This document shows positions 11,744 through 24,259 of a stretch of DNA of 64,000 nt, piece after piece. The notes under the pieces are model-generated. The model was given only the letters and a program-made list of their open reading frames with translations, did no database searches and was not told the DNA's origin. How positions within the stretch are numbered: position 1 is the first letter of the stretch; each line of letters starts with the position of its first letter. The position numbers and the translations under genes were made by a program. The stretch is from Isoetes taiwanensis. Its lineage: Eukaryota > Streptophyta > Lycopodiopsida > Isoetales > Isoetaceae. The DNA is taken from contig JAJEKV010000221.1 of assembly GCA_021234155.1 (NCBI GenBank), forward strand, positions 434,001 through 498,000, read 5' to 3'.

Positions 11744-11764
11744 CCCCTACTATAATAGTAGGGG
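11744..11764. repeat. Perfect short palindrome
   Basis: CCCCTACTAT, one central A, then ATAGTAGGGG: 10-bp perfect arms. It lies just to the right of the LTR-element target duplication. Confidence 0.7.
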
Positions 11765-12914
11765 AATGCCCATCCTACTGTTATAATATACATAAAAGGG
11801 GAAATGCCTACATCCTACGGCTGGAGGTAGGGTTTTTTTTCTATTTATTGATAATTATTGGCCTTAAAGTGGATGTTTTATGGAATATGACATCTAACAA
11901 CTATTGGTAGTATACTGAGCCAATGTCTAACCATTATATGTGGTAGAATAATGTGATAAAACCAATGGTCCTAAGATACTAATACTAGATGTATTGTGAG
12001 ACTTATTATAGGATAAGCACTACATTAAAGAATAGGTAAATTGGCAGGCTTAAAGTTATGGGCACTCACCAACATTTGAGGCGGGCCTTGATGTGGCGCC
12101 CGTAACCTAGACTCAATCAGAGCAAACGGCATTTATGGTAGTCCGGGAGACAAAGTTAAGGTAAATACCCCAAGCATAACTATGGGGCATGATTGGATTC
12201 GGATTCGGAAGGTCTTAGTGCTTGTGGGAGGCTACCGAATGAGCGTAGATACTAAACCAAGAGTTGGAATGGTGTTCTATGAACTCGATCAAGTGGAGAA
12301 ATAACACTAATAAAATGAGTTGTGGTAGAGGCTTTGATGCCAAAAGAGCTTTCCATGATAATAACAAAGGCAAGATAGCAAGAGGGCGCCTTCCTTTAAC
12401 AGAATAAGCAATGTAACCACTCTGGGCGGTGGCTCATCTAGTGACTTTGTCCGGAGACACAGATTGATTTAATTGTTTGAGTACGACAATGACGATTTCC
12501 AGGTATTAGAATAGCTAAATAGATGTAGTAAGGGTTCAGCACATTAAAAAAGAGTCTTAAGCTGGCAGTAGCCGCTGATGTGGATGAATAATGTAAGAAA
12601 ATGTAAATGATTATTTAATATTAAAACTTAGAATGTATGATGTAACACTCCAGTTGGAGAGGATATGCTGGTTACATTGATCGCTTTTAACCAGCTAGTT
12701 CATACCATTAAGATAATCTGGACTGTAACAAATGGTTAACAGGAAAAGTTGCTAATGGTTTTTGGTATCTAATCAAGGAGGAAAACCTGTGCTATTGTAG
12801 GATACCGAAATTTAAATAAGTAGCATGACATTAAATAAGGACTATATCTTATTTGATCTTTCAAATATGCTTAAAATGCATCTTATATCCATTTGACATA
12901 GCTATAGTAGTTGA

Positions 12915-12986
12915 GCAAGGGCAAAAGTGTACAAAAGGTGAAGGGCGATAAGCCGCGAATCACCTTATGTACCTTTTGGCCCTTGC
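12915..12986. repeat. Long hairpin, 26-27 bp arms
   Basis: The left arm from 12915 (GCAAGGGCAAAAG..) and the right arm ending 12986 (..CTTTTGGCCCTTGC) pair over about 26 positions with few mismatches and one bulge. The loop of about 18 bases is itself GC-rich. The size fits either a miniature fold-back element or a small-RNA precursor; nothing shows that it is transcribed. Confidence 0.6.
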
Positions 12987-14274
12987 CTTGTTACCAAGAT
13001 TATTGCTAACATTGGCTTGATTGGCTGCAGGTACGTGTGATTCTCCTCCTTTTGTATCAGTTTTTGTCTTTCTGCTCAACTATAGTTGCTATGGAGGTGG
13101 ATATCTTGAAGAATCTGGTTTGTTCGTGACCAAGTGTATAATCTGAGTTGAAACCTGTGTAAAAGAAAGTGATGATATGCTGAAAAGTGAGATTGAAGTA
13201 TGAATCTTAATATTCGAAAATGGAGCTAAACACGGAAGGTTTCTTTTTTTGTATCTTATCTTAAGTACATAAACACCTTTTGGCCTCTTTTTCAAAAAAC
13301 AGTAATAGGCAGAATGGCATATGCCAATATTAGAAACTTTATGCTTTATGCTACCATAATGTATGTGTTGAACAAATGGTCAGAAAAACAAATCTGTGGT
13401 TTTCTATTTTGGATAAATAGTAATGCAGATTGTAAACATGTTATGTGACTCATTACTAGACCTGTTCTAAGACAAGTTGATGTTCTTTAAAGAAAAGAAA
13501 GGGATTCCTTTACAGAAAATAAGCATAACTAAAGCTGTTGATGAGTATAAAATGGGTCCCCATCTTAAAATATGTATTGAGCTTGGGCTTAGGATAATGA
13601 GACATTAATATGAAAGCATGGGCAGAAATATAAGCAGTAACAATAATTCTACTGTTATGAAACAAATACATTATAGTCTAAAGAATGTATTTAAATAATC
13701 GATGAAATGTAACCTGAATGGTTAAAAAATACGGTTCCGTAGACATACCAATAAATGGATAAGCTTTGCACGAAAGGAGCTTTTTGGCTTCATGCCTAAT
13801 ATATGGTGACCATGATTGATCAATGTAAAGGCAGATGATATGTACATATAACAAGGTATAATCAATCTTGTTAATTTGGAAGTTTCCGGCATGGAGGAAA
13901 ATATTTTTGGATTTTTTTTTAAACCGATTTCCTAAGATTTTGAGGATTTCGGATCTTGGGAGAAAAAAGTCGAAAGCAATCCAAAAAATTAAACCGCTTG
14001 GCTTAATTTATTTGTCTTGGCTGGAGCTTATCCGCTGAAGAGGGGAGGTTATCCAGTTCTGCATGGTAGGTAGGCCACCTCATCGACTCCAATAAGGTAA
14101 GATTTACCGATAGTCTCGTTGTCCCAAGGTCGGATTTGAAGGATGAGATAAGGATGAGATAAGTTTTGGTCTGTCTCTTTGAAATGCCAGTTTTGAAGCA
14201 TGAGATCAAGTTCTTTGTGTGATCAGAGATGGCTGGTTCAATTATGCTTTCAAATAGCCGATAATTATCTATCG

Positions 14275-14883
14275 TGGAGAAATTGTTCCAGAAATAGTCA
14301 GTATAACAATAGCTTTATTCACCAAATTTGCTAGACAACTTTATAAACAAGGCTTATAAAAGCTTAGGTTCATGGAGCCAAAATATGGTCACTCATCCAA
14401 GAACCTTTTACAAAATACAACTCCTGCGCTCAGTTCTCAAGCTGTAAGCTCGCCTGTCTATTCATTACTCCAATATTTATCTCCATATTTACCTTCCAAT
14501 CCGGGTGCATCCACTTGTCAAATTGTGCATCCCCTTCATATAGAAAGTTCCTCAACTTGCCTAAAAATCAGGAGTAGATAGACTTGCCTTCCTTAAAATT
14601 CGGCCCTAGTTGACTTTGACTTTGACTGGTCAACGCAAACCCTAAGTGGCGGGCAGGGGGTGTCTGTGTGTTTCTAGCGAGCCCAGCAACACTCGGGTAG
14701 GGGGTGCCCGCCACCTTTGACTTTGACTTTGACTTTGACCTACTGCCACTGCTTCTCATAGGTCTTTCCATAGCTTTGTATAACATGACACCATTTAACA
14801 TGCCACTGCTCTAATCTACTGCCACTGCTTCTCATAGATTAGAATAGAATATCACCTGCAATTATTACATGACAACCACAACA
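14275..14883 (-). repeat. copia 3' LTR
   Basis: 609 bp, TGGAGAAATTG to CACAACA. The polypurine tract, minus-strand AAGGGGGAA, sits immediately inside (about 14884-14893), which fixes this as the 3' LTR. It contains repeats of GACTTT (TTGACTTTGACTTTGAC), with one more copy than the partner LTR. Confidence 0.9.
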
Positions 14884-14891
14884 TTCCCCCT

Positions 14892-17800
14892 TCATGTAAT
14901 AAGCAGATTCTGATTATACTGGATTATTGTTCTTAACTTGAGAAACCTGCTGGCTGTAAGTGCCTTGGTGAGAATATCAGCTAATTGTCCATCCGTTGCA
15001 ACATATATCATTTGTAGCATGTTTTTCTTCACCATGTCTCTAAGAAAGTGGACTTCCATTTCAATGTGCTTTGTTCTTTCGTGAAGAACAGGGTTTTTTG
15101 ACATAGCTATGTATTTGGTATTGTCACAAAAATAGCGAGGATTATTCTGCGTGGAGTTTCCAATTCGCTAAGAGTCTTCTTTCCCAAATCAACTCCTTTG
15201 CTACTAAGCGGTCTGCATCAGATTCAAGCCTTGCGGTCGGCGATGCTATGCTAGATTTGCTTTTGCACTTCCAGCACAAGGTGCCCCACCTAACATGACT
15301 AAATAACCCGAAGTGGATTTTCTTTGATCTAAATCTTCTCCCGGTCCGAATCACAATATGCTTTCAGTTCAAGTTTAATTTGGATTGTACATAATTCCAA
15401 CTTCCAAGGAGCCCTTTAAATACCTCAAAATTCTTTTTGCAAAAGATCCAATGAGCTACACGAGATTGTTATTATATCTCGCTTAATAAATTGACAAGAA
15501 AAGGAAATATCCGCCTTGTACAATTAGCCACATAAGCAAGACAACCAATTAAAGATCAGTATGGAGTTCTTTCCATTTGCCTCACCTCCCGAGCGGATTT
15601 TGGGCACATATCTTCTGGAAATTTCGTGGTCCAGGTACTAATGGAGTATCCGCAACATTACAATCCCGATTTTAAAAGTTTTTTTAACATATTAGCAATA
15701 TGTGTTTGTTGACTTAAGAGTAAAGTCTTGTTTGTCCTGTCCCTGCGGACTTCAATTCCAAGAAACCTCTTGAGGTTCTCCTAAATTAGTCATTTGAAAT
15801 CTTTTACTCAAAATATTCTTACAATGCAAAAGAATATTCTTGCCTTTCGCTACCATAATATTATCATCTACATATAGGGCAATCACACACCATTCATCTC
15901 CACTTCTAAATCTATATAGATTCCCATCACGTAAACTTCTCAAATCCCCTTTCAAGCAAATAGCCATCCATACATTTGTACCATTCTCTAGGAGCCTTGT
16001 TTTAACCCATACACATTTCGATTCAACTTCCAAACCTTACCTTCAATTTTGTCAAATCTCGGAGCTGGTTTTAGATAAATTTCTTCTTCCAATTTAGCAT
16101 TTAAAAATGTCTTGACGACATCCATATGATGAATCTCTAAGTCTTGTAATTTGCAATAGCTAACAACATTCAAGACTATTAATCTTTACTAATGGAGAAA
16201 ATGTTTCATCAAAGTCTTGACCTTGCTTTTGAGTGAATCCTTGAGCAACAAGTCTAGCTTTGTATTTTTCGGATTTCCATCACTCCAAGTTTAATTACGT
16301 ATATCCATTTGCTTCCTACAACATTTTTACTTTCGTGTCCGTCCACAAGTATATAAGTATTAGTTCTATGAAATGAGTTCATTTCATCTTCCATAGCTTT
16401 CCTCCAGTCATCTTTATTTTTTCCACTTATAGCCTCATTATAACTTTTTGGAGCCTCTTCATTTTCTAGCACTAGAATATCAAATACTGTGTTTATTTCC
16501 CCCTCACTTTCCAGAATCTTTTACTTCTGCCATGAACATCCCTTCCAAATAATGCAATATCCTTATTTTCATCCTGTAGCATCCAGGTTTGGGTTCTTCT
16601 TTTCCTTTTGGTTTTTCCACTATTTCTTCATGTATATGTTGAGTATCTTCTGCAGTTTTTCAGGTCCCATTTGCAGGTTCTTCTACTTGTTCTACCTCAT
16701 CATCATCATCACTAAAGTCTGCAACCTTAGTCTGACCATCTACACTAGTATTTCCTTCAAGTTTAATTGACTCTTCATGTAGACTATTAGTTTCCTTTTG
16801 ATTATTCATAGCTTCCTTGCCATCTCTTGTATTTACTTTAGGAATAGTTTCGTAAAACCGATTTTCGTAAAATACCACATCTCTCGCTAATAATTATTTT
16901 TCTTTGAGCTGGATTGTATAATCTATATCCCTTTGAATTTTCATCATAGCCTACCGGATAATGGATATAAGATCGATCATCAAGCTTTTTCCTTAATTCT
17001 TCCGGAACACGTGCAAAAGCCAAACAACCATAAGTTCTAAAATTTTCAAAAGATGGTGCCTTACTCCGACCATAGCATTTTGTATGGCTCCATTTATGCT
17101 CATTGAAGGCAACTTTGTTTTGAATAAGCACTGCAGTTTTTCGATTGCCTCATCCCATAAAAAATTTGGCAATCTGAATACTTCAACATAGATCCGATCG
17201 CATTTAATAAGGTTCTATTTTTTTTTTCGCCACTCCATTTCAGCGTGGAGAATACCGACATGTAAGTTGTTTTTAATACCTTTGGATGCATGTAACCATT
17301 TAAATTCATCATCCGGCCGGATATTCACCACCTGCCGGATCGATACATTTGATCTTTGCTCCGGTTCCAACTCTACTTCAAAGAACAAAATTTTTTAAAA
17401 GCATCTAGAGCTTGATCTTTTGATTTCAATAAATAGCAATTAGCTCTTCTACCGAAATCATCAATAAAAGTCATAAAATACTTGTAACCGGATATACTAG
17501 TTACATTTATAGGCCCACACAAACTGTGTGAATTAACTCCAAAATTTTTTGACTGTGTTTTTGACTTCTTAAAGATTTGTCTAGTTTGCTTTCCAAGCAT
17601 ACAACCAGCACAAATCTTCTCTTCCTTATTTGAAGTCATGGTGATCAATCCTCTCTTTTCCAGAGCATCAAGATTCTTGAAATTTGTATGTCCAAGCCTA
17701 GTATGCCAAACTTGTTTGGAAGTACATTCAATGGAATTTAGACATGGAACATGACTGTATGGAAAACCAAACAAGTTACCAACACGTCTGCCAACGAACT

Positions 17801-18960
17801 TGATTTCATTATCATGAAAAATAGTACATTCCAGTTTTTCAAATACAACTTTGTAGCCAAGATCAACAAGTTGACTCTATGAAATCAAATTTCTTACTAG
17901 TCCAGAAACACAACACATCTTTGAGTTTAACGGGTTTCCCTTTGTAAATCAAAGATTTCTAAAACACCAACATCCTTAATCTGGGCTGCACTCCACCATC
18001 TCCCAACTGTGACATGCCCAACTTTCTTTACACAATTCAAGGCGATTTGGTTTGAAGACTACACTTTTTCTCGCTCTGAATCTATCACACAAAAAAATTG
18101 TCATGCAACGATTTTGAAGTAAGAACATTATTTGAGACATGATTACACGTTACCTCAAAAATTTCATCTCCACCGCTAGCTTCTTCAATACTTTCCTCTT
18201 TTACCGTAGATTCATACTTGGTTGAAACCTCCCTCTCCCCGCCCGCCTGGTTCACGGCACAACCTCTCCTCTTCCGGATGAAGATTTAGGACTTGGACAT
18301 TCGAAGCCAAATGTCCTTTACCATCACGGTAAAAAACACTTGAACACCTTGCCTTCAAAAGTACAATTTGCTTTTAAATGACCATACCAATTACATTTAA
18401 AACATGGCCCTATTTTATCTTTACCGATTTCAAGTACTTACACCCCTTTTAAACTTCCCACCTAATAGTACTTACGGTGATTGCTCTTCATCATCAAAAC
18501 CCTTCGAGTCCTGTTCAAACTCGTTTGAATCATTTTTACAGATGCTCTTTGCTAGTAGCCACATTCCTAATTAGTGTAGCTAAATGAGAATTATGAGAAA
18601 CTGACTTGGCTAAGTACAGAATTTGATTTTGATCATTCACAATAGATCCTGCACCTTCTAAGTCTGCAATTATGGACTCAAATTTCTATAAACTCGGTTA
18701 TATTGTCTTTTTTCAAACAACTTAAGTCTTCTAAGTTGTTTTTCCAAAACATCTATCTGGGATGAACTCTTGATTTCAAAATGTTTAATCATATATTCCC
18801 ACATCTCCTTTGGCTGTTTACCTCTCAATTTTAATTTCAAAGCAGTTCCTACCTTGCTCATAATAATGGCTTGGGCCTCCATTATTTTAGTGGCATCGGT
18901 TTGAATTGCAGAGCTACCTCCACCCAACAATGAGATCCACCACCCGAGCTTTCACCACCC
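14892..18960 (-). pseudogene. Ty1/copia gag-pol polyprotein, decayed
   Basis: Reading the minus strand from high to low coordinates: a UBN2-type gag segment at 18930-18670 (ALKLKLRGKQPKEMWEYM); a zinc knuckle near 18413-18352 with intact spacing (CFKCNWYGHLKANC); GAG-pre-integrase and integrase at 17774-17373 (WHTRLGHTNFKNLDAL, CAGCMLGKQ, then YFMTFIDDFGR); integrase C-terminal part at 17131-16838 (FRTYGCLAFARVPEELRKK); RT start at 16472-16254 (DDWRKAMEDEMNSF, VVGSKWIY); RT middle at 16173-15988 (MDVVKTFLNAKLEEEIYLKP); RT active site YVDD at about 15860-15870; and RNase H end at 15104-14892 (RTKHIEMEVHFLRD, ADILTKAL). The protease DSG motif is not recognised. Many frameshifts and stops make it non-functional as written, though several lie at CCGG/CAG-like sites and may be consensus errors. 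Confidence 0.9.
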
Positions 18961-19195
18961 GAACTTGCACTTGCACTCTCGGTGGGACCACCTCACGGAT
19001 TAGTACCGCAATTACCGGATCTAGTAGGGGATGCGTATAGCCATGGCAAATGTATCGCCATCAATTAAGCCCCAAAGATTTTCAAACTTTAAAATGATTC
19101 AATTCCTTCTTTCCAAATTTGAAAACCGGTGTCACCTTTAAACACTTCAATAGTTGCTAGCAAATTGGCAATCTAACTGTTGACATCCCGAGTCA

Positions 19196-19211
19196 CCTTA
19201 GCTCGATACCA
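19196..19211 (-). promoter_or_regulatory. copia primer-binding site, initiator Met-tRNA type
   Basis: Immediately inside the 5' LTR the minus strand reads TGGTATCGAGC. This is the usual initiator-Met-tRNA complement TGGTATCAGAGC with one or two bases missing at the CAGAG step. Confidence 0.7.
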
Positions 19212-19812
19212 TGTAGAAATTGTTCCAGAAATAGTCAGTATAACAATAGCTTTATTCACCAAATTTGCTAGACAACTTTATAAACAAGGCTTATAAAAGC
19301 TTAGGTTCATGGAGCCAAAATATGGTCACTCATCCAAGAACCTTTTACAAAATACAACTCCTCAAGGGTTCTCAAGTCAGAAGCTCGCCTGTCTATTCAT
19401 TACTCCAGTATTTATCTCCATATTTACCTTCCAATCCGGGTGCATCCACTTGTCAAATTGTGCATCCCCTTCATATAGAAAGTTCCTCAACTTGCCTAAA
19501 AATCAGGAGTAGATAGACTTGCCTTCCTTAAAATTCGGCCCTAGTTGACTTTGACTTTGACTGGTCAACGCAAACCCTAAGTGGCGGACAGGGGGTGTCT
19601 GTGTGTTTCTAGCGAGCCCAGCAACACTCGGGTAGGGGGTGCCCGCCACCTTTGACTTTGACTTTGACCTACTGCCACTGCTTCTCATAGGTCTTTCCAT
19701 AGCTTTGTATAACATGACACCATTTAACATGCCACTGCTCTAATCTACTGCCACTGCTTCTCATAGATTAGAATAGAATATCACCTGCAATTATTACATG
19801 ACAACCACAACA
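19212..19812 (-). repeat. copia 5' LTR
   Basis: 601 bp, directly repeated with 14275-14883. It has fewer GACTTT units in the internal repeat. Confidence 0.9.
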
Positions 19813-22800
19813 TATCGGTATATTTGATAGCCCAACAGCTAGATAGCATGCTTGCCCTTCCATGTTTTCAACGACTAGATAATTCAGTCCAATGGCTAGA
19901 TAATTGAGTCGTCCAACGACTAGATAGCATGCTTGCCCTTCCACATTTTCTGATGGTTTCTTCTGATGCTTTCCGTTTGTTGCAGGATCTCAACGATCAA
20001 AATGGCATACCCTTTTTGTTTGAAGTTTTCTCCTCCGTGTTAAGAGTTCCAATTTTGCCGAATACGCTTTGATCATCTGTGACTCTTTCAGTGCATCGAT
20101 TTGGACCTATGTTTTGCAGGTTCGAGTTTTTGAAATAGCTTCTCTCAAATTGTAAGTAATGCTTATGTTTTCATTTTTGAGATGTGTTCATCTCCACAAT
20201 GCCATCATTATTGCTTTTGCCCTTCTGATTACAGTTTCATGCTTTCTTGCAATAAGTTCACAGCAATATGATTTATGCCTGGCCTTTTATGTGTTTGTTG
20301 TTGATTCGTCTTTTCGTTCTGCTTTGGAGAGATATTCCAATATAACCCGCAAAACACTTAGGCTTCTTTAATCGATAACATGATGGCAAAGGATCTATTC
20401 TTTACATTTCATATCTGTTTTTGCTGCTTAATGTTCAGGTTACAACAAAGTAGTTCCATCTCCAGTGCATTCCATTGTCGAGGCCACATATTTTTAAGGA
20501 TGATGAATACTATCACGTTCCCTGGAAGGCTGCAACCCCTAACAACACATCATCAGGTATAAGAAAATTATTGCAGTTGTTTTGAATTTCATGGGCAGTA
20601 ATGTATTTCAGCGGTTTGAAAACTATATATTTCTTTGCTTCATAATATTTATTTATGTAGCATTACTTTTTATTGGACTTAAATGTTTTGGACATACAAT
20701 AGTCATATCTACAGTTTCTAAAAACCTTCTTAACATCTTTCATTTGTAGAGCATTTTCTAGCCAATGTTTCCAGATTTAACTTTGTGTAAGTCATGCCTC
20801 ACTGTTAGGCTCTGATATTTGTTTTTTGCAAAGTTTGGTTGGCTGCAGATTCCATTTGGTAGTATATGGTCATTATCCAGTTGCATTTAACAAAGAATTA
20901 AATGATATCCTGGCGATGTATGTTTAAGGAGCTTTAACCTGAGCATGCTCCTTTGTTGCAAGTTATTTTGGACCTGTCCTTCTATAGGTTACTTAATTAC
21001 CAACCATTTTTAGAAGTGAATAGTATTTTCCAATATCACTTTGGGAGTTAACACAAAAAATTATTATTATTGAGATGTTTGTCGAGTCTTTTCATGGAAT
21101 AACTATTTTCTAGAGGCCATTCATCGTTTTCTAGAGTATGACTCTGGTACGCAGGGGGCAGCTTATGCTCCATGCCTCAAAGGCAATAATGTTTTCGAAA
21201 GAAGCCGCTTTCATATGTTTTGGTAAATTTGACTGTTGTGGTTTAGGATGGGAGACTTATTCAATTTTAAAAGGAAATTCTTTGTATTCAATTTTAAAAG
21301 GAAGTTCTGGAGCCAGTGAACTAATTTTGATTCTCAATGTATCATATGTATTAGAATTGCATTATGTTGGTAGGAATTTGTGAATTTGATGATGTATTTT
21401 AGTTAAAATTACAAGACGTGGCTAGCATTGCTATCTAGCCGTTGGATCTAAGTTTCTTTTTTTGTATCTTATCTTAAGTACATAAACACCTTTTGGCCTC
21501 TTTTTCAAAAAACAGTAATAGGCAGAATGGCATATGCCAATATTAGAAACTTTATGCTTTATGCTACCATAATGTATGTGTTGAAGCGGATGGTCGAAAA
21601 AAACAAATGTGGTTTTCTATTTTGGATAAATAGTAATGCAGATTGTAAACATGTTATGTGACTCATTACTAGACTGTTTCTAAGACAAGTTGATGTTCTT
21701 TTAAAGAAAAGAAAGGATTCCTTTACGTAAAATAAGCATAACTAAAAGCTGTTGATGAGTATAAAATGGGTCCCCATCTTAAAATATGTATTGAGCTTGG
21801 GCTTAGGATAATGAGACATTAATATGAAAGCATGGGCAGAAATATAAGCAGTAACAATAATTCTACTGTTATGAAACAAATACATTATAGTCTAAAGAAT
21901 GTATTTAAATAATCGATGAAATGTAACCGAATGGTTAAAAATACGGGTTACGGTAGACATACCAATAAATGGATAAGCTTTGCCTGAAAGGAGCTTTTTG
22001 GCTTCATGCCTAATATATGGTGACCATGATTGATCAATGTAAAGGCAGATGGTATGTACATATAACAAGGTATAATCAATCTTGTTAATTTGGTAGTTTC
22101 CGGCATGGAGGAAAATATTTTTGGATTTTTTTTTAAACCGATTTCCTAAGATTTTGAGGATTTCAGATGCCGGAGAAAAAAGTCGAGCAATCCAAAAATT
22201 AAACTGCTTTGCGAATTTATTTGTCTTGGCTGGAGCTTATCCGCTGAAGAGGGGAGGTCATCCAGTTCTGCATGGTACGTAGGCCACCTCATCGACTCCA
22301 ATAAGGTAAGATTTACCGATAGTCTCTGTTGTCCAGTGTCGGATTTGAAGGATGAGATAAGGATGAGATAAGTTTTGGTCTGTCTCTTTGAAATGCCAGT
22401 TTTGAAGCATGAGATCAAGTTCTTTGTGTGAGCAGAGATGGCTGGTTCAATTATGCTTTCAAATAGCCGATAATTATCTATCGGTATATTTGATAGCCCA
22501 ACGGCTAGATAGCATGCTTGCCCTTCCATGTTTTCAACGACTAGATAATTCAGTCCAATGGCTAGATAATTGAGTCGTCCAACGGCTAGATAGCATGCTT
22601 GCCCTTCCACATTTTCTGATGGTTTCTTTTGATGCTTTCCGTTTGTTGCAGGATCTCAACGATCAAAATGGCATACCCTTTCTGTTTGAAGTTTTCTCCT
22701 CCGTGTTAAGAGTTCCAATTTTGCCGAATACGCTTTGATCATCTGTGACTCTTTCAGTGCATCGATTTGGACCTATGTTTTGCAGGTTCGAGTTTTTGAA

Positions 22801-23309
22801 ATAGCTTCTCTCAAATTGTAAGTAATGCTTATGTTTTCATTTTTGAGATGTGTTCATCTCCACAATGCCATCATTATTGCTTTTGCCCTTCTGATTACAG
22901 TTTCATGCTTTCTTGCAATAAGTTCACAGCAATATGATTTATGCCTGCCCTTTTATGTGTTTGTTGTTGATTCACGTCTTCGTTGCTGCTGGAGAGATAT
23001 TCCAATATAACATGCAAAACACTTAGGCTTTACACTGGTAACATGATGGCAAAGGATCTATTCTTTACATTTCATATCTGTTTTTGCTGCTTAATGTTCA
23101 GGTTACAACAAAGTAGTTCCATCTCCAGTGCATTCCATTGTCGAGGCCACATATTTTTAAGGATGATGAATATTATCACGTTCCCTGGAAGGCTGCAACC
23201 CCTAACAACACATCATCAGGTATAAGAAAATTATTGCAGTTGTTTTGAATTTCATGGGCAGTAATGTATTTCAGCGGTTTGAAAATTATATATTTCTTCG
23301 CTTCATAAT

Positions 23310-24259
23310 CCCATCGATCCGAGACATCGGATCGCCATTCTAGAATGGGACGAGCATGCATGTTTTGCATGCATGCGGGCGGCGCATGCCCATTCTGGTT
23401 GGGAGTTCGCTATTTTAGGCGCGTTTCTGCATCGACTCCTCATCGGCGCTTCCTCTTCTCTCTCGCCACCTCTTTCTCTTTGAATTGTTTCGAGGCGGGG
23501 AGGGCTTCTCCCCGCACTGGTTTGGCTAATTTGGCGTTTCTTTCATCTTTGTCCTTTTCGCCTTTAGCCTTCGCCCTGTGACCTTAGGCCCTCGATCCTA
23601 GTTTGTAAGGAAGTCCTTTGGTATTGGCGGTTTGTTGGTTTCATGCGAGTCCCATTCTAGAATCCCATCGATCCAGAGACATCGGATCGCCATTCTAGAA
23701 TGGGGACGAGCATGCATGTTTTTTGCATGTCGCGGTGGCGCATGCCCATTACAGTTGGGAGTTCGCTATTTTAGGCGGCGTTTACGCATCGACTCCTCAT
23801 CGGCTTCCTCTTCTTCTCTCGCCAGTACCTCTTTCTCTTTGAACCCACCCTCCCCCTTCTTTGTTTATTATATTTGTCGCGTGGCACGCACGTAATCAGC
23901 CCCTCCACTCTGGGAGGTTTGTTTTGTTTTGTTTTTGTGGTGTTGGTGATGTGCAGGTACAGGTTGGTGAGCGGCATTTGTTTCGACTTTTCCATTCGTG
24001 GGTTTTGGGAGCGATTTCTCTGCCTTGCGTTTGTCTAAGCCCCTTGCCGAAGGTTTATCACTAGGGTTTTTCCTCGAAAACCCGAAGGGCGGGGTTTTTT
24101 AATCCCGGTGATAAGCTTTCGGCAGGTACACCAGCCGAACATCTGTTAGCATTGTATTTTTGGGGTCCAAATGATATAATTGGTAGTTTGCATGTGTGCG
24201 GCTACCCACTATCCACCATTGTAGAAAATCTGCTGAGATGAATGAGAAGCCTATCTATA
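23310..24259 (+). mobile_element. H1/H2 hairpin element, copy 1 (partial dimer)
   Basis: An insertion in the second array unit, absent from the other units. A 20-bp target duplication with one mismatch flanks it (23290-23309 and 24260-24279, ending CTTCATAAT). It holds two head-to-tail modules. The first (23310 to about 23655) lacks the middle; the second (to 24259) has the middle hairpin H2 but lacks the 3' end. Each module starts with hairpin H1 (CGATCCGA, GACA, TCGGATCG) followed by the palindrome CCATTCTAGAATGG and GCATGC-rich sequence. No coding domain is seen. I do not recognise the family. Confidence 0.75.
24042..24126 (+). ncRNA. H2 hairpin, candidate structured RNA module, copy 1
   Basis: The outer stem is about 19 bp: CTTGCCGAAGGTTTATCAC pairs with GTGATAAGCTTTCGGCAGG, with about three mismatches. 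Inside is a 7-bp hairpin GGGTTTT-TCCTCG-AAAACCC, then a GC-rich strand that can alternatively pair with AAAACCCG. No match to hammerhead, twister or HDV consensus was found by eye. RNA function is inferred from conserved pairing only. Confidence 0.45.

Larger units (their letters stand above)
11707..13237. other. Non-coding stretch between LTR element and tandem array
   Basis: No coding sequence is recognised. It contains a perfect 21-base palindrome (10-bp arms, one-base centre) at 11744-11764 and a long hairpin at 12915-12986, listed separately. Confidence 0.5.
14275..19812 (-). mobile_element. Ty1/copia LTR retrotransposon inserted in the tandem array
   Basis: LTRs at 14275-14883 and 19212-19812 are in direct orientation, TG..CA ended and nearly identical. 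The 5-bp target duplication TATCG (14270-14274 and 19813-19817) restores the uninterrupted array sequence exactly. Coding order on the minus strand is gag, integrase, RT, RNase H, which is the Ty1/copia order. The element is therefore younger than the array's formation, or at least than this unit. All coding parts are broken. Confidence 0.95.

Noticed and set aside
23310-24259. Hammerhead, twister or HDV-like ribozyme in the H1/H2 element
   Set aside because: No CUGANGA..GAAA core, twister core or double-pseudoknot pattern was found by eye. Self-cleavage is left open but not claimed.
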